64,000 nt of DNA from Branchiostoma floridae (GCF_000003815.2 NC_049986.1:2104696-2168695), one strand, 5' to 3'; positions 46,560-57,999 are shown, counted from the first letter of the stretch. Made by a program: numbers and translations. Notes: generated by a model not told the origin, from the sequence alone.

Positions 46560-46740
46560 ATGTCACTAAGACTACTAGAAACTGCCAGGCCAAAGACTAA
46601 CACGACTGGTATAAATACTGTACTATACACTTGCTGTTTAAACAATAGTGTACCTACCCGTTTCGTTCTGCACAATAATGTAGACACGCACTCGCAGTGG
46701 GATAGCCTCTACCAGGCTCCACATGATGCTGGAAAATAGT
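46560..46740 (+). repeat. interspersed repeat R, uninterrupted copy
   Basis: Homologue of 39410-40250 without the mariner. The join AAATACTGTACTATACACTTGCTG shows the pre-insertion arrangement. The frame CCLNNSVPTRFVLHNNVDTH is a by-product shared with the other copy. Confidence 0.7.
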
Positions 46741-47307
46741 AGAAGCTGGCCAGATAGACAACAGTCACGTACATGTATGTCATGTTGGTAACTGTAGGTT
46801 TGGTCCGGCTGACTTCTGGTGCGTATTCTGTCTATATGACCATTTCCTAGTGACATGTGGAGTTTTGTAGAGGCTAACAAAAGAAAAAAAAGTGGTAAAT
46901 TGTATCCAGTTTGCCTCATGACGATGTTTAGGGTAAACCTTTCAAAATCACTGACCAATAGAATTCCAGAAAGGCTAAATATCCGTAATCTCAAAGCAGA
47001 TTTATCTCAAAGTGTATCAGATAACGTNNNNNNNNNNNNNNNNNNNNNNNNNNNNNNNNNNNNNNNNNNNNNNNNNNNNNNNNNNNNNNNNNNNNNNNNN
47101 NNNNNNNNNNNNNNNNNNNNNNNNNNNTCTGTACATGTCGCTTGCCACGCCTGCATAATTGCAAATTATATAATGACGTATTGCGGCAAATACTGTTGAT
47201 ATTGGAATTCAGAGCAAATTACATTTTCCTTATTGCTATTTCCAAAAGCACGGCTGAGCAATCAGTCTTCGTGATTCACCCCGAGTGGAGGCGTACTGTG
47301 ATATGAA
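46741..47307. other. gene-free stretch with gap
   Basis: Contains a 100-N gap at 47028-47127. No exon recognised on either side. Confidence 0.5.
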
Positions 47308-48393
47308 CGGTGTACCGAAAGTACGAAAAGAAACGAAAAGGAACGGATAGCAACGAAAAGGAACGAAATTGAAAGGGTGAAAAGGAACGAAAGGGAAATT
47401 ACCGAAAGTGTGAAAAGGAAAGAGAAGGAATTACGAAGCAAAGTGAAATAACATCGATGTGAATATAAGAAAAGGTACTGTGAGCTGCAAATACATATGA
47501 AACGTGTTTTAATTTTGGATTTTGCGGCTTGTTTCACGAAAAAGAGCACCAATGGTTCAATGGAAGAATGGACGTTGTTAATGAGCCCATGCATATACTT
47601 GTTAATCTGGTTATAACGTTTATTAAAAAGATAATATTAAATTTATATTAAAAAATCATACAATGTGAAGTTGATTATGTCAAGAAGAATTGCGTGTATT
47701 TCATAATGAATGGCCAGGCTATGTTGATATACATATGGCAATAGATGTCTAGCCTTTCACGGCTCCTCTTTAATGGTTTCGTCGTGAACGAGCAATAAGA
47801 CATGTCTCCAGAGCCCTGATGCTCCCAGCCCACAACTGTGTGGGTCCTGTTGAAGGGAGCTAGTCATGCTCGTGACACAGCAGTTCATTAGCATGTCATT
47901 ACTGACCGGACAAGACGTAAACGATCGCGGGCCATTTAAATGAGAATTTTGAGAGAACAGAAGTTTGTGGGCAAAATCTACCAATATTTATATAACTACC
48001 CACTAGCAATTTTAGTCAATTTCGTGTTCTTATATTTCGCTGATCTCAAGAGAATAATTTAGCCACAGAAACGCAACAGCCAACTGAAACAGCGCCGAAC
48101 GACTTTTTGATATATTGCCACATTTTGGGTAAAATAAAAGACGTTTCACATGTCTTTGACGCCTACAATATACCGCTTCCTTATATTCCTAGTTTATTTC
48201 AGGAGTTTATTTCACTGTGCTTCGAAATTCATACTTCGTTCTATTTCGTTCATCTCGTTCCATTTCGCTTTCTGTTTCTTTTCGTTCCATTTCGTTCCTT
48301 TTCGTTCCATTTCGTTCCTTTTCGTTCCATTTCGTTTCTGTTCGCACTTTCAGTACTCTCTTTTTCTTTCCTTTTTGCAATTTCGTTAGACCC
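47308..48393. mobile_element. non-autonomous hAT-like element, copy 2
   Basis: Starts CGGTGTACCGAAAGTACG and ends CGTTAGACCC, with degenerate GAACGAAAAG decamers inside both ends. Internal blocks match copy 1 (14421-15873) in reverse complement: GCTCGTTCACGACAAAA/TCGTCGTGAACGAGC, GCTCCCTTCAACAGG and GTGGCTAAATTATTCTC. Length 1,086 bp. No 8-bp target duplication is visible (GATATGAA versus TTTCAGGT), so one end may be rearranged. Confidence 0.8.
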
Positions 48394-48566
48394 TTTCAGG
48401 TTACTTGCAATTAGCCCTCGGTCAAGCAAATATCACTATATTAAATTTTGTTACTCTTTGATTAAAAAACATGACATAGTTTGTGCTGCATTAAAAGGCA
48501 ACGTAGCTTACATGTATACATGTGTGTGTGTATCCGAATTAAAGCTTATCTGTGTTGGTAAATTCC

Positions 48567-49039
48567 ATATTGAAAAAGTTTAAACTATGTTCCAACACAC
48601 AGAAGGGACTCACCATGAACAACAGAAGCCCGTGCACCGAATCGTACATCGGGGAAACGGAACGACCTTTAAAAACCCGTTTCTTGGAACACAGACGTCC
48701 TAGCTCAACATCCTCAGAGGTTTCACAGCAAATACACATTGAGTCCCCCGGCCACTCTGTGTCTTTGGACCAAGTTAGCATCTTGGACACGGAACAGGAT
48801 TGGTTCGTGAGGGGCGTCAAGGAGGCAATCTACATTCGGGCACATCAACCCTCGTTGAACCGTGATGGTGACAGGTTTCGCCTTCCCGCCATTTATGATT
48901 CACTGCTACCTGACGTCATCCGACGACTTCCGGATTAGTGCAGCGAATCAGTACATCTGAAGAAGGTCGGAGTGCTCGACCGTAAATTCACGGTGAGTCC
49001 CTTCTTTGTGTTGGAACAAAGTTTAAACTTTTTCAATAT
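48567..49039 (+). mobile_element. Penelope-like element fragment with inverted flanks
   Basis: About 53 bp at 48567-48620 (ATATTGAAAAAGTTTAAACT then GTTCCAACAC..AGAAGGGACTCACC) recurs inverted at 48987-49039. The pair encloses a GIY-YIG nuclease-like coding piece and nothing else. Inverted terminal pieces are common in Penelope-like retroelement insertions. A TG-rich microsatellite follows directly. Confidence 0.65.
48640..48938 (+). pseudogene. GIY-YIG endonuclease-like C-terminal domain fragment
   Basis: The frame reads SYIGETERPLKTRFLEHRRP, HIESPGHSVSLDQVSILDTE, QDWFVRGVKEAIYIRAHQPS and LNRDGDRFRLPAIY, ending in TAG at 48936-48938. YIGET, the R/EH block, the DWxxRGxKEAIxIR block and the SLNRDxxRxxLPxIY end match the GIY-YIG region of Penelope-like retroelements and their relatives. 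No reverse transcriptase is present, so this is a 5'-truncated remnant. The frame is intact over its length. Confidence 0.75.
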
Positions 49040-49190
49040 GTGTGTGTGTATTTGTTTGTATGTATGTATGTGTGAAGGTGTGTGTGTATGTGTGTTTGTG
49101 TGTACTGTGTGTGTGTGTTTGTGTGTGCACGTCTGTGAATGTGTATGTGTGCTTGTATGTGTGTGTGTAAATGTGTGTGATTTTAGACAC
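49040..49190 (+). repeat. TG-rich microsatellite
   Basis: Imperfect (TG)n with TATG interruptions. ORFs of alternating Cys-Val or His-Thr are artefacts. Confidence 0.9.
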
Positions 49191-49199
49191 ATATATTCG

Positions 49200-51240
49200 A
49201 AAGACAGACAGCATACGTGCATTGCCGCGCTGTGCCTTGACGTTCTTGACACCTGTCAATCACTGTTATTGAGAAAGAACATGACCCCTTGACTGAAGTA
49301 TAAAGTTATACCTCAGGGCTTCATGTCATGATTATTGTATTTTACCCGAAATAACAGGAAAGGTCTGCGACGTCTCTAAAAAAACACATGGATTTAATGA
49401 CTAAATTAAGAGTTCTCACGTACATACATTGTTTCTCCCTCCCAGCCCAGATTAACTCATTTTCCCAGAAAATTAGTCTGCCACTTACAGAAAAACAAAA
49501 CGCCATTCGCACCACCTGATGCCACGTCATCCCTCCAGATAAAGGAGAATATAGCCTTACTTCGTCAGACTAATTAAAACCGGACTAAATCCCAGTACAT
49601 GAAGAATGGTGGAACATTATTTTTGACATTTAGTTATAATCCATGTCAAAACACTTCATCACATATCTCATCCCTGCCAATTTTGCTCACTTTTCAAGTC
49701 GTCCATGCCCCATAGGTGACAGGCGGAACTCTCGCCTCCAATATACAGCGGCTCTCCGGCAATCCAAACAGCACGATCTTGTGTTTTCAAGTTTTAGAAA
49801 TTTATTGAAAAACCAAATAAGGATGTCAGGATGCTCAACGTTCAACAAAATCATCAAATTCTCAATTCATTAATGATAACAAATACGTGACTAAAGTTGC
49901 CTATTTATGTTGTTACAAAAGAAAACGCGAGAAGCGCAATGCCCACGGGATCCCATTTGAACGGTCTTGACTGAAGACACAAAAGGAGCTCAAGAAAACA
50001 TGGATCGAGAACAATATCTTAAATTTCTAAATTAGTTGTTCATGAATTAATAAAGACTTAATTTTAGAAAAATTCAACCTCAAGAGGACATATGCCTGTA
50101 TTTTTTTCCCAAAATTTTAACTATGTGAGAAATGATTCTGTTATGAAACCACTTGAATTTACTTTCTCACTTACCCTCGTAAGTATAAGTCTGTGTCTGC
50201 CCCCCCCCCCCCGAAGGAATACTTCCGGCCAACTCTCAAATCTAAATTGACCAATCACATCTCATCATTAGCATAATGACGTACAGTCAGCATGTTTAAC
50301 CTATGATGTTACATATGTATTATGTTATACATAAATATATATACACACTGCATTCTGCCTGATGGTAAGCGATCAGCTCGCAGTCACGGTAAACACACCC
50401 AGAAAGCTGTCGCCACCCGGAACTTGAGTCGCATCTTCAGGAAGCAGTAACGTCTTGAGTTCAGGAAACGTCTTAAGTCACATGAGCGCGTGAGTAGGGA
50501 TATCTGAAATTCACTTCATCTTTGCTGTTTTCCCTACATACTAGCTTGCGAGTCTAATTTTGAAGTAGCTATTTTCATTAACAAAATGCATTGGGTGTGT
50601 CCTTTCCACAACAACAGTTTCAACACATTAATACTTGTAGTTGTTTATTGTCCCTCATGACATTTACATCGAAAGATTGGTAAATCCAAACTCCATGAAG
50701 TACAATACCTCAGAAAAAACATATCAAGAGAAAGCATGTCAGAAAAGTACACGTCAGCAACAAGCCCAGATAATACAGTAGGTAGGGACTTCAAAGCTCC
50801 ATGTTGATTGGATTTGTCTACTGCTCCCAGCCTCCTTCACGGTCTTCCACGGGCGTCGGCGGTTATTTTTTTATGCTCTGATTTGCTATTTTCAAGATAT
50901 TGGGGCCAGGTTTTTATACCGATAAGGTCTTATGTCTGGAGAGAATAAGGGATAAAGTATGCGGTACGCCTCACATGATGTGTTGTGGTTTCTCTTAATA
51001 TGACTCAATCATGTTCTTATTAGTCGTTTACCTTGACGATTGGATATGCACATAAGAGGAACGCGTAAGCTGGTGCGATTGGTCAATTGTAATGATGTAA
51101 TATCCAGGCAGGAGAATCAGTCAGGGGATATTTCAGTGTTACTTTTAGGCGTTTTCTGTGTTTCGACGGCGCTATGTAATACTGCACGCTTTGTTTACGT
51201 GTTTGATAATCATTACCTCTACAAAAAAGGTATAGGTTAA
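49200..51240. other. gene-free stretch
   Basis: No exon or element supported. Contains a poly-C run near 50203-50213. Confidence 0.45.
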
Positions 51241-51242
51241 CT

Positions 51243-51243
51243 T

Positions 51244-51274
<31 letters not shown>

Positions 51275-51331
51275 GTGTGTGTGTGTATGCGTGTGTATGT
51301 GTGTGTGTGTGTGTGTGTGTATGTGTGTGTG

Positions 51332-51366
<35 letters not shown>

Positions 51367-51505
51367 GTATGTGTGTGTGTGTATGTGTATGTGTGTGTGT
51401 GTGTATGTGTGTATGAGCTGTGTGTGTGTATGTGTGTGTGTGTATGTGTGTGTGTGTATGTGTGTGTGTGTGTGTATGTGCGTGTGTGTGTGTGTGTGCG
51501 TGTGT
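51243..51505 (+). repeat. long (GT)n microsatellite running into a gap
   Basis: About 260 bp of GT repeats with TATG/TTTG interruptions, followed by 100 N (51506-51605) and then another GT/poly-G tract at 51648-51682. Confidence 0.95.
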
Positions 51506-51651
51506 NNNNNNNNNNNNNNNNNNNNNNNNNNNNNNNNNNNNNNNNNNNNNNNNNNNNNNNNNNNNNNNNNNNNNNNNNNNNNNNNNNNNNNNNNNNNNNN
51601 NNNNNCAGATTTGTAGTAATCAACTTCTAAAATGTATTTTTCTTTTTTTTT

Positions 51652-51684
<33 letters not shown>

Positions 51685-52108
51685 TACCAGCCGGGGAGGG
51701 CGAAGTCGCTCGTGATTTCACGGGGGGTCACTGATGATTTCACCCCCGGGGGCGAGATATCGGGGGGTGGGGCAAGATCGCTGTAACACCGTTCGTTCTG
51801 TTGATGTTATCAATCGACACGTGGGTTCTGTCAATAATTGAATATTTTTTTTACAATTGTTTGTATTGTAATTTATTGCACTGTGTTTTATTTACGATTT
51901 GCTTACTGTGCATGAAAATTAAACTATGTACGTAATTTCTAGCACGAAAGTTGGACCTAAATTGCGACGATATATCTACGATCCTTCTTAGGTTTTGCAT
52001 GTCTTTGACTTAGACTGGAGTTGGACACTCAGAACTTTCGTGTTGGAAATTAAAGTTCAAAGTTACGACAAGAAAACACTCCTTTTTGATCCTCTTGTTT
52101 TCTATCAG

Positions 52109-52254
52109 ACCGCACGTATCCGGGTGGCGCAAGTGGCCGCCGTGCTCGCTGTCGCTCCATCCGCTCCCAGCTTATCTACATCGCCACGGCCATTGCTGCG
52201 CTGCTAAGTCTGGTCGCTATTGTACTTGCCCTTTTGGCGATCACCAACAATAGG
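52109..52254 (+). CDS. transmembrane exon of a type II membrane protein
   Basis: The acceptor CTCTTGTTTTCTATCAG ends at 52108; the donor AGG/GTAAAC follows 52254. The open frame starts in phase 1 (first two bases complete a codon) and ends in phase 0. It reads RTYPGGASGRRARCRSIRSQ, a basic stretch, followed by the hydrophobic helix LIYIATAIAALLSLVAIVLA and LLAITNNR. The positive charges on the N-terminal side favour N-inside, C-outside (type II) topology. A competing frame used by a longer ORF in this region (51995-52207) ignores the splice sites and is rejected. Confidence 0.7.
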
Positions 52255-52659
52255 GTAAACGCTCTCGTAACATAAAGGCCTGTTGTAAAGCATTTTCTTT
52301 CGACACTACATCTGTTCTGTTTATTGCGTCCATCAAGCCATATCATTCTGCCTTTTACTCTGTGACTGGAGGGTCGGCAGAGTATTGTGAATGGTTGAGT
52401 GTTCGCCTCTATATTTCTATGTTCTGTTTGCCTTATTCGTATGTGGTTTGGCTAGTCTCTGTACTCAGTTGTGAAATGATGCACGTTCTTATTTTTCGCG
52501 TTAGCTGTTAATATAATCGATGTAACAATGAACTAATGAAAGACCTTTATTGTACATTCATGCCTCGATGGGCTAGATACAGGTCACTCATAACAGACAT
52601 AACTGATAACAGACATAACAAACATATGCAAAAACAACAAGGTACAATTTAACTATTTG

Positions 52660-55003
52660 AAGGCACTAAGCTAACCGAAAACAACCGAAAACAACCGAAA
52701 ACAACCGAAAACAACTTGACATCTACCGAAAACAACCGAAAACAACTCATAAAATACGGAAAACAATGAAAACAATTTGATATCTACCGAAAACAACTCC
52801 ATAAATACCGAAAACACCTCAATAAAGGGTCTCACTAAACACCGAAAACAACCGAAAACAACCGAAAACAACCGAAAACTACCGAAAACAACCGAAAACA
52901 ACCGAAAACAACTTTCACTAAATACCGAAAACAACCGAAAACAACTTTCACTAAATACCGAAAACAACCGAAAACAACTTTCACTAATTACTGAAAACAA
53001 CCGAAAACAACTTTCACTAATTACCGAAAACAACTCGACACAACCATAAACAACAGACAATCATTTCAGTGGGCTATTATTTAATAATTTTGACTTTATT
53101 TTGGACAGGAGTTAGGCTACGATGGATTTATTTGTTTGACGACCCCTGATATTAATACAATATTAGTAATAATAAAGTCAACGATCTCATTTGCCTGTTC
53201 GAATATATTAATGTTCCCATTCAGATTCACGGACCCTGTACGTTATAAACGGGACTGCTTGGTCAACTCGCAAATTCATCAATGATTATCTATATTACTT
53301 GGCATCTATTTTGTAACTCCAAGCAGAGGTAACGGTAGGGGCGGGGTGTAGTATTGGCCACAACAAGAAATAGCAGTCACTGCTATCCCCCGACGAAATC
53401 TCTGCTTGGAAAATAGGTTTGCTTATTAGTTACTGCTGGCAAATTCTGCTGCCTATTCAGCTAATGTGTACTTCCTTTTTTTTCTAGCAACCAAAACAAT
53501 CTAGTATATTTCTTGCTCAATTATAACGCATTTCTGCTGCCATAACAAATCGATTTGAATAGAAAAACCGCAAACGTGTATTACCATAGAGGCCCCAGAT
53601 TAAACTAAATGATCAAAATAAGGATTTTACTTTACACCATAAAACAGCGTGTGATCGATGGAAAGGTGTTTTCAGCGGCTACATCCCCTTTGCTGAAAGA
53701 ATCCTTCCTTCAGAATCACTCCATTCTCTCCCTCGGCCGTGGAGAAAATAATTCAAGGGATAGTAATCAGTAGATGAAGATAATATAGACATTGTTGTAG
53801 TTTACGAGTTGTTTTTCGGCTATTTTCGGGTTCCAACAGGTTGTTCATGATTGCTTTGACATTCTTTAGGTGGCTTCGAGTTGTTTTCGGTATTTGTCGA
53901 GTTGTTTTCGGTTGTTTTCGGTAAATTTCAAGTTGTTTTCGGTTGTTTTCGGTTGTTTTCGGTTGTTTTCGGTTGTTTTCGGTTGTTTTCGGTTGTTTTC
54001 GGTATTTAGTGAGATCGTCAATAAATACCGAAAGCAACTCAACAAATACCGAAAACAACTCGAAACCTCCTAAAACACGCATGAACAACCGATCAGATCT
54101 CTAAAACTGGCGGAAAATGACTCTTAAACAACTACTTATTGCTATTTTATTTTCATCTACTCGTTACTATCCCTTGCATTATTTTCTCCTTGGCCGAGGG
54201 AGAGAATGGGGTGATTCTGGAGCATTTTTTGCAGCAAAGGGGATGCAGACTGTGGAAACACCTTTCTACCACACACTGTTTCATTTTGATCATTTAGTTT
54301 AATCCAGAATAAGGGGCCTCTGTGGTGTGTCCATTTAAACCGATTTGTTGTGATAGCGGAATGCGTTAAAATTGAGCAAGAAATGTACTAGATTGTTTTG
54401 GTTGCTAGAAAAAAAAAATGTAGTACACATGAGGTAAATGTGCAGCAGGCAGATTCAACAGTAATTAATAAGCAAACCCATTTTCGAAGCAGTTTTGTCG
54501 GGGGATAGTAGTGACTGCGATTTCATGGTGGGGCCACTACTACACCCCCGCTCCACCGTAACCTCTGCTTGGAGTTACACAATAGATGCCAAGTAGTATA
54601 GATATCCATTGATGAGTTTGCGAGTTAACCAAGCAGTCCCCGTTTATAACATACAGGATACTTACAGGATAGGTGAATCTGAATTCGAACATTAATATAT
54701 TCCAAAAGGCAAAGGAGATCGCTGACTCTATTATTACTAATATTGTATCAATAACATGGGTCGTCCTAGCCTAACTTCTGTCCAAAATAAAATCAAGATT
54801 ATTAAATAATAACCCATTGAAATGATTGTCTGTTGTTTATGGTTGTGTCGAGTTGTTTTCGGTAGTTAAAAGTTGTTTTCGGATGTTTTCGGTAGTTAAA
54901 AGTTGTTTTCGGTTGTTTTCGGTATTTAGTGAAAGTTGTTTTCGGTTGTTTTCGGTATTTAGTGAAAGTTGTTTTCGGTTGTTTTCGGTATTTAGTGAGA
55001 CCC
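52660..55003. mobile_element. hAT-like element E2 with AACCGAAAAC arrays, split by E1
   Basis: The outer element lies on both sides of E1: a left decamer array at 52672-52826 and 54018-54100, interior at 54117-54836, and a right array at 54840-55003 ending AGTGAGACCC. The left end (about 52657, GGCACTAAGC...) is degraded and no target duplication is clear. The interior is homologous, inverted, to that of E1. No transposase. Confidence 0.65.
52827..54017. mobile_element. hAT-like element E1 inserted in E2
   Basis: Starts GGGTCTCACTAAACACCG and ends CGGTATTTAGTGAGATCG. Both ends continue into arrays of AACCGAAAAC. It is flanked by a perfect 8-bp duplication TCAATAAA (52819-52826 and 54018-54025). 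Bridging one octamer restores an uninterrupted array of the outer element. Length 1,191 bp. The interior (53050-53795) shows no transposase. Because E1 lies opposite to E2, the pair forms a palindrome of about 2.2 kb. Confidence 0.8.
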
Positions 55004-55234
55004 GTACAGGACCTGGTGTAGATATACGAACAGATAATGTTTGATGTAACAAGATTACTTCAGAGATTACTTGTAATTGTTTCAGTCAGTTTAATGTTTA
55101 CACGTAACAGATAAAGAACACAGATGATCTGCCGTACCACGTAATTGATATTTAATGAAATCAGTGTTCAAATATTTTAATGACCTATATTTTTATATGG
55201 ATTGGTAACCTGTATTGTTTTTAATGCACTTCAG

Positions 55235-55408
55235 TGGAACTGTGATGTTCAGAGCAATTCAGGAATGGCGTTTGGTAATCAGCTTATCTCCAAGCAGATT
55301 GGGTGGGTTATGTGTCGCGGTAGTGGTATCTCTAAACAGATGTTTGACTCTGGAACAGCTGAAGTCGTAAAACAACTGTATCGGGTATCCCCGACAATTT
55401 TGAATATG
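55235..55408 (+). CDS. possible small exon, phase 0-0
   Basis: The acceptor TTTTTAATGCACTTCAG ends at 55234; the donor ATG/GTATGA follows 55408. 174 bp, open in phase 0, compatible with both the transmembrane exon (ends phase 0) and the stalk exon (starts phase 0). Reads WNCDVQSNSGMAFGNQLISK, then QIGWVMCRGSG. A degraded partial copy at about 55564-55690 (GGTAATCAGCTTGTCGCCAAG) shows a tandem duplication. It resembles no domain I know, so it may be non-coding. Confidence 0.3.
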
Positions 55409-55966
55409 GTATGAACTGTATTTATCTACGTGTGCGTTTAGAGACCTGGTGTGCTATTCTTTATTTGTGCTGTTAGTTGTTTTGTGTTACGCTGATGCTG
55501 TGTTGGTATGTACTGGAATGTTGTTTTTATATATCTAGTATCAATTTGTAGACGTGTGGTTCCATTGGTAATCAGCTTGTCGCCAAGCAAATGGGGTGGG
55601 TTATGAGTTGTCTATTGCAAGAACAGCTGTCGTATTATATGTAATACTAACGCCAATAGCTGACTTCGTGACCAACTGTTTGGGGTTTTCCAGACAATTT
55701 TCAATATTTTTCATTTTTTGTCGTTCTTTTGAGACGCTGATTTTGCCGTTGATGCGTACAGGATTGGTTTTTAGGTACGTTTTTGGCACACGTCGATGTG
55801 CTGTGTTCTGTATTCGATGTACACACAACGTCACACACAACAGAAGACAACACAACCGACATAGAAACCATGATTACGTCACAGAGTTTCGCTACCTACG
55901 GTCATTTGTTCATATTGTTTTCTAACGTTTGGTCTGACCTACATATGTACGTCTATACGATCGTAG

Positions 55967-56357
55967 GAAATATCTGAACTGACCCCCTCTGTCGACGCCC
56001 TTTACCGCAACCAAGGCAACATGTCCACCGCTGTCAATGCCTTGAAGCGCGGCATGCGCCAACTGTCCACCACTGTTGACGCCTTGAAGCGCGACCAAGA
56101 CCACATGCGCCAACTGTCCACCACTGTTGACGCCTTGAAGCGCGACCAAGACCACATGCGCCAACTGTCCACCACTGTTGACGCCTTGAAGCGCGACCAA
56201 GACCACATGCGCCAACTGTCCACCACTGTTGACGCCTTGAAGCCTGACCAAGATGACATGCCCACCACTGTTGACGCCTTGAAACTCGACCAGGACAAGG
56301 AGCAAATCCGAACCGCCGCTTTGGAGCAGCGTCTTCACGAAATGACTAAGTCGCCAG
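55967..56357 (+). CDS. coiled-coil stalk exon with 51-bp repeats
   Basis: Acceptor GATCGTAG ends at 55966; donor CCAG/GTAGATT follows 56357; phase 0 in, phase 1 out. Encodes EISELTPSVDALYRNQGNMS followed by repeats of LSTTVDALKRDQDHMRQ. Unit starts at 56061, 56112, 56163 and 56214 are exactly 51 bp apart, with degenerate units on both sides. Hydrophobic residues (L, V, L, M) fall on coiled-coil-like positions, with a three-residue offset per 17-mer. Expected role: an extracellular oligomerising stalk between the transmembrane and ligand-binding exons, as in type II C-type-lectin-like and collectin-like receptors. Confidence 0.75.
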
Positions 56358-56689
56358 GTAGATTGTTCTTTTTGGTGTCAAATGTACCATTTATGATGGC
56401 AGCGTCAGTAGTATAATAGCAGTTAAGTTTTTCACTAGCTACCATTGCTTCAATAAATGATATTATTTACCTTATAAATGATTCCCATGTCTGTATGACC
56501 TCTAGCATAAATGATGCACGTACACGTGTGGTACCATGGTGATCAGTATCACCTTATTTACATCATCAAAGTTGTCCTTACATGTACGTGTGCATATATA
56601 TCTACTGCCTTGTTTTACTTAGTGGTTCACGTACTTCTACCATTTACTAACTAGAGTTCCACGACCACATACCCTCGCCAAATGACTCT

Positions 56690-57110
56690 ATCTTTTGTAT
56701 TAATTGTGTTTGTCATTAATTATGCAAATAATGTTCTCATTCCCATAGATTATAAAACTTGATCATCTCCTACAGGCGTACGCAGTCTATGTTAAGAAAG
56801 AAAGCTTTTATCGCATTTTCTAATAATTTATGCAAATGAGGACCTCATTTGTATAATTAATGTTCAATAATGGTTACCTGTACATGACTTTCAAATGCTA
56901 CAAGTAAGAAGTTCCTGTCATTTACCAAAATTACATTAATAGCATTTTCTCAATAATTTTGCAAATTAGGTCTTTATTTTGCATAATATATCAATTTTTT
57001 TTAAGTTACAAATTTCACATGTTGCAATGGTCCAATTGAACTGAGCGTGTTTAGAAATTTTCTTCATTTGTTATGCAAATTAAATTCCAATTTGCATAGT
57101 TAATATGTAA
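56690..57110. repeat. ATGCAAAT-rich interspersed repeat, copy 1
   Basis: Repeated blocks TTATGCAAAT.A.G..CTCATT and TTTGCATAATTAAT, spaced about 120-150 bp. The same family occurs at 60905-61260. Non-coding intron sequence here. Confidence 0.65.
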
Positions 57111-57203
57111 ATATATGTCACACTTAATAAGATAAATACATGGCAATGAATTATAAAACATAAACAGTGGCAGGGAGGCCAAGGCTTCTGCTTATGGGAA
57201 GGT

Positions 57204-57303
57204 NNNNNNNNNNNNNNNNNNNNNNNNNNNNNNNNNNNNNNNNNNNNNNNNNNNNNNNNNNNNNNNNNNNNNNNNNNNNNNNNNNNNNNNNNNNNNNNNN
57301 NNN
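57204..57303. other. assembly gap (100 N)
   Basis: Fixed-size N run inside the intron between the stalk and hevein-like exons. Confidence 1.
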
Positions 57304-57767
57304 ACGCGGTGGTACAAGGTGTAATTAAGGTGGGGTGACACCTGCGTATATTTTCAAGCCACATGAGTTCCGTTTTGACATTTTGGAGAATTTCTTCCTA
57401 TACCTTGAATAAACTGAACGCAAATGTGTCTACAATGCTTACAAGTATAGCATTGAAAAAACATCGTTTTGGTTGAACGAAAGGTCCATACTGGCCTTTT
57501 CCATCTTTACAATTTCCGTGTCAAAATATCGCATTAAAATGTGTATCAGAAACAAGCGTATATACGTGTCATGGTACAAATAAATCATTTACTGTCGCAG
57601 TGGACAACAATGAACAAAGAATGAACTAAACTGAGACCAAAATCAAAATTATAAGGAGTCTATCAACAAATGGCTCTTCCTCTAGCCATGGTTGTCATTT
57701 GCGTGTACATATATTTAGTCATTTTAAAGCGAAATCTTAAATGACTTGCTGCATTTTTTCCTGATAG

Positions 57768-57941
57768 CTCCCAAGAAGTGGCGTGAAGACGGGCGTTGCG
57801 GGCAGTGGTTCCCTGCTGAAGACGGTAACCCTGCTGAATGTGACCCGGCAGGTGATTACGCATGCTGCTCCGAGTTCACCTGGTGCGGCAAGACTGCGGC
57901 CCACTGTGACTGTCCGGCTTGTGTCGACTACAGAAATACAG
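57768..57941 (+). CDS. hevein-like (chitin-binding type 1) exon
   Basis: Acceptor TTTTTTCCTGATAG ends at 57767; donor ACAG/GTACAT follows 57941; phase 1-1, matching the stalk exon's phase 1 end. Encodes 58 residues with eight cysteines: WREDGRCGQWFPAEDGNPAE, then CDPAGDYACCSEFTWCGKTA, then AHCDCPACVDYRNTG. The core CC-x5-C-x6-C with SEFTWCG is that of hevein-type chitin-binding domains (usual CCSxxGWCG). The first cysteine spacing is longer than in plant hevein and the C-terminal cysteines are closer together. Expected role: extracellular binding of N-acetylglucosamine polymers or related microbial glycans. Binding is inferred. Confidence 0.75.
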
Positions 57942-57999
57942 GTACATTACTCGCTTTGTTATCAGAAAAGATGAAGACATTCACGCCCAGCCCCATCTA

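Noticed and set aside
48935-49259. His/Thr-rich and Cys/Val-rich frames
   Set aside because: Microsatellite translation.
51237-51734. Long Cys-Val and His-Thr frames
   Set aside because: (GT)n microsatellite with a gap.
52671-53060. Repeated FRLFSVVFG frames (also 53753-54088 and 54826-55044)
   Set aside because: Translation of AACCGAAAAC arrays at the ends of hAT-like elements.
55922-56338. Minus-strand Gly/Val-rich repeat protein
   Set aside because: Shadow of the stalk exon. The plus strand has matching splice sites and phases.
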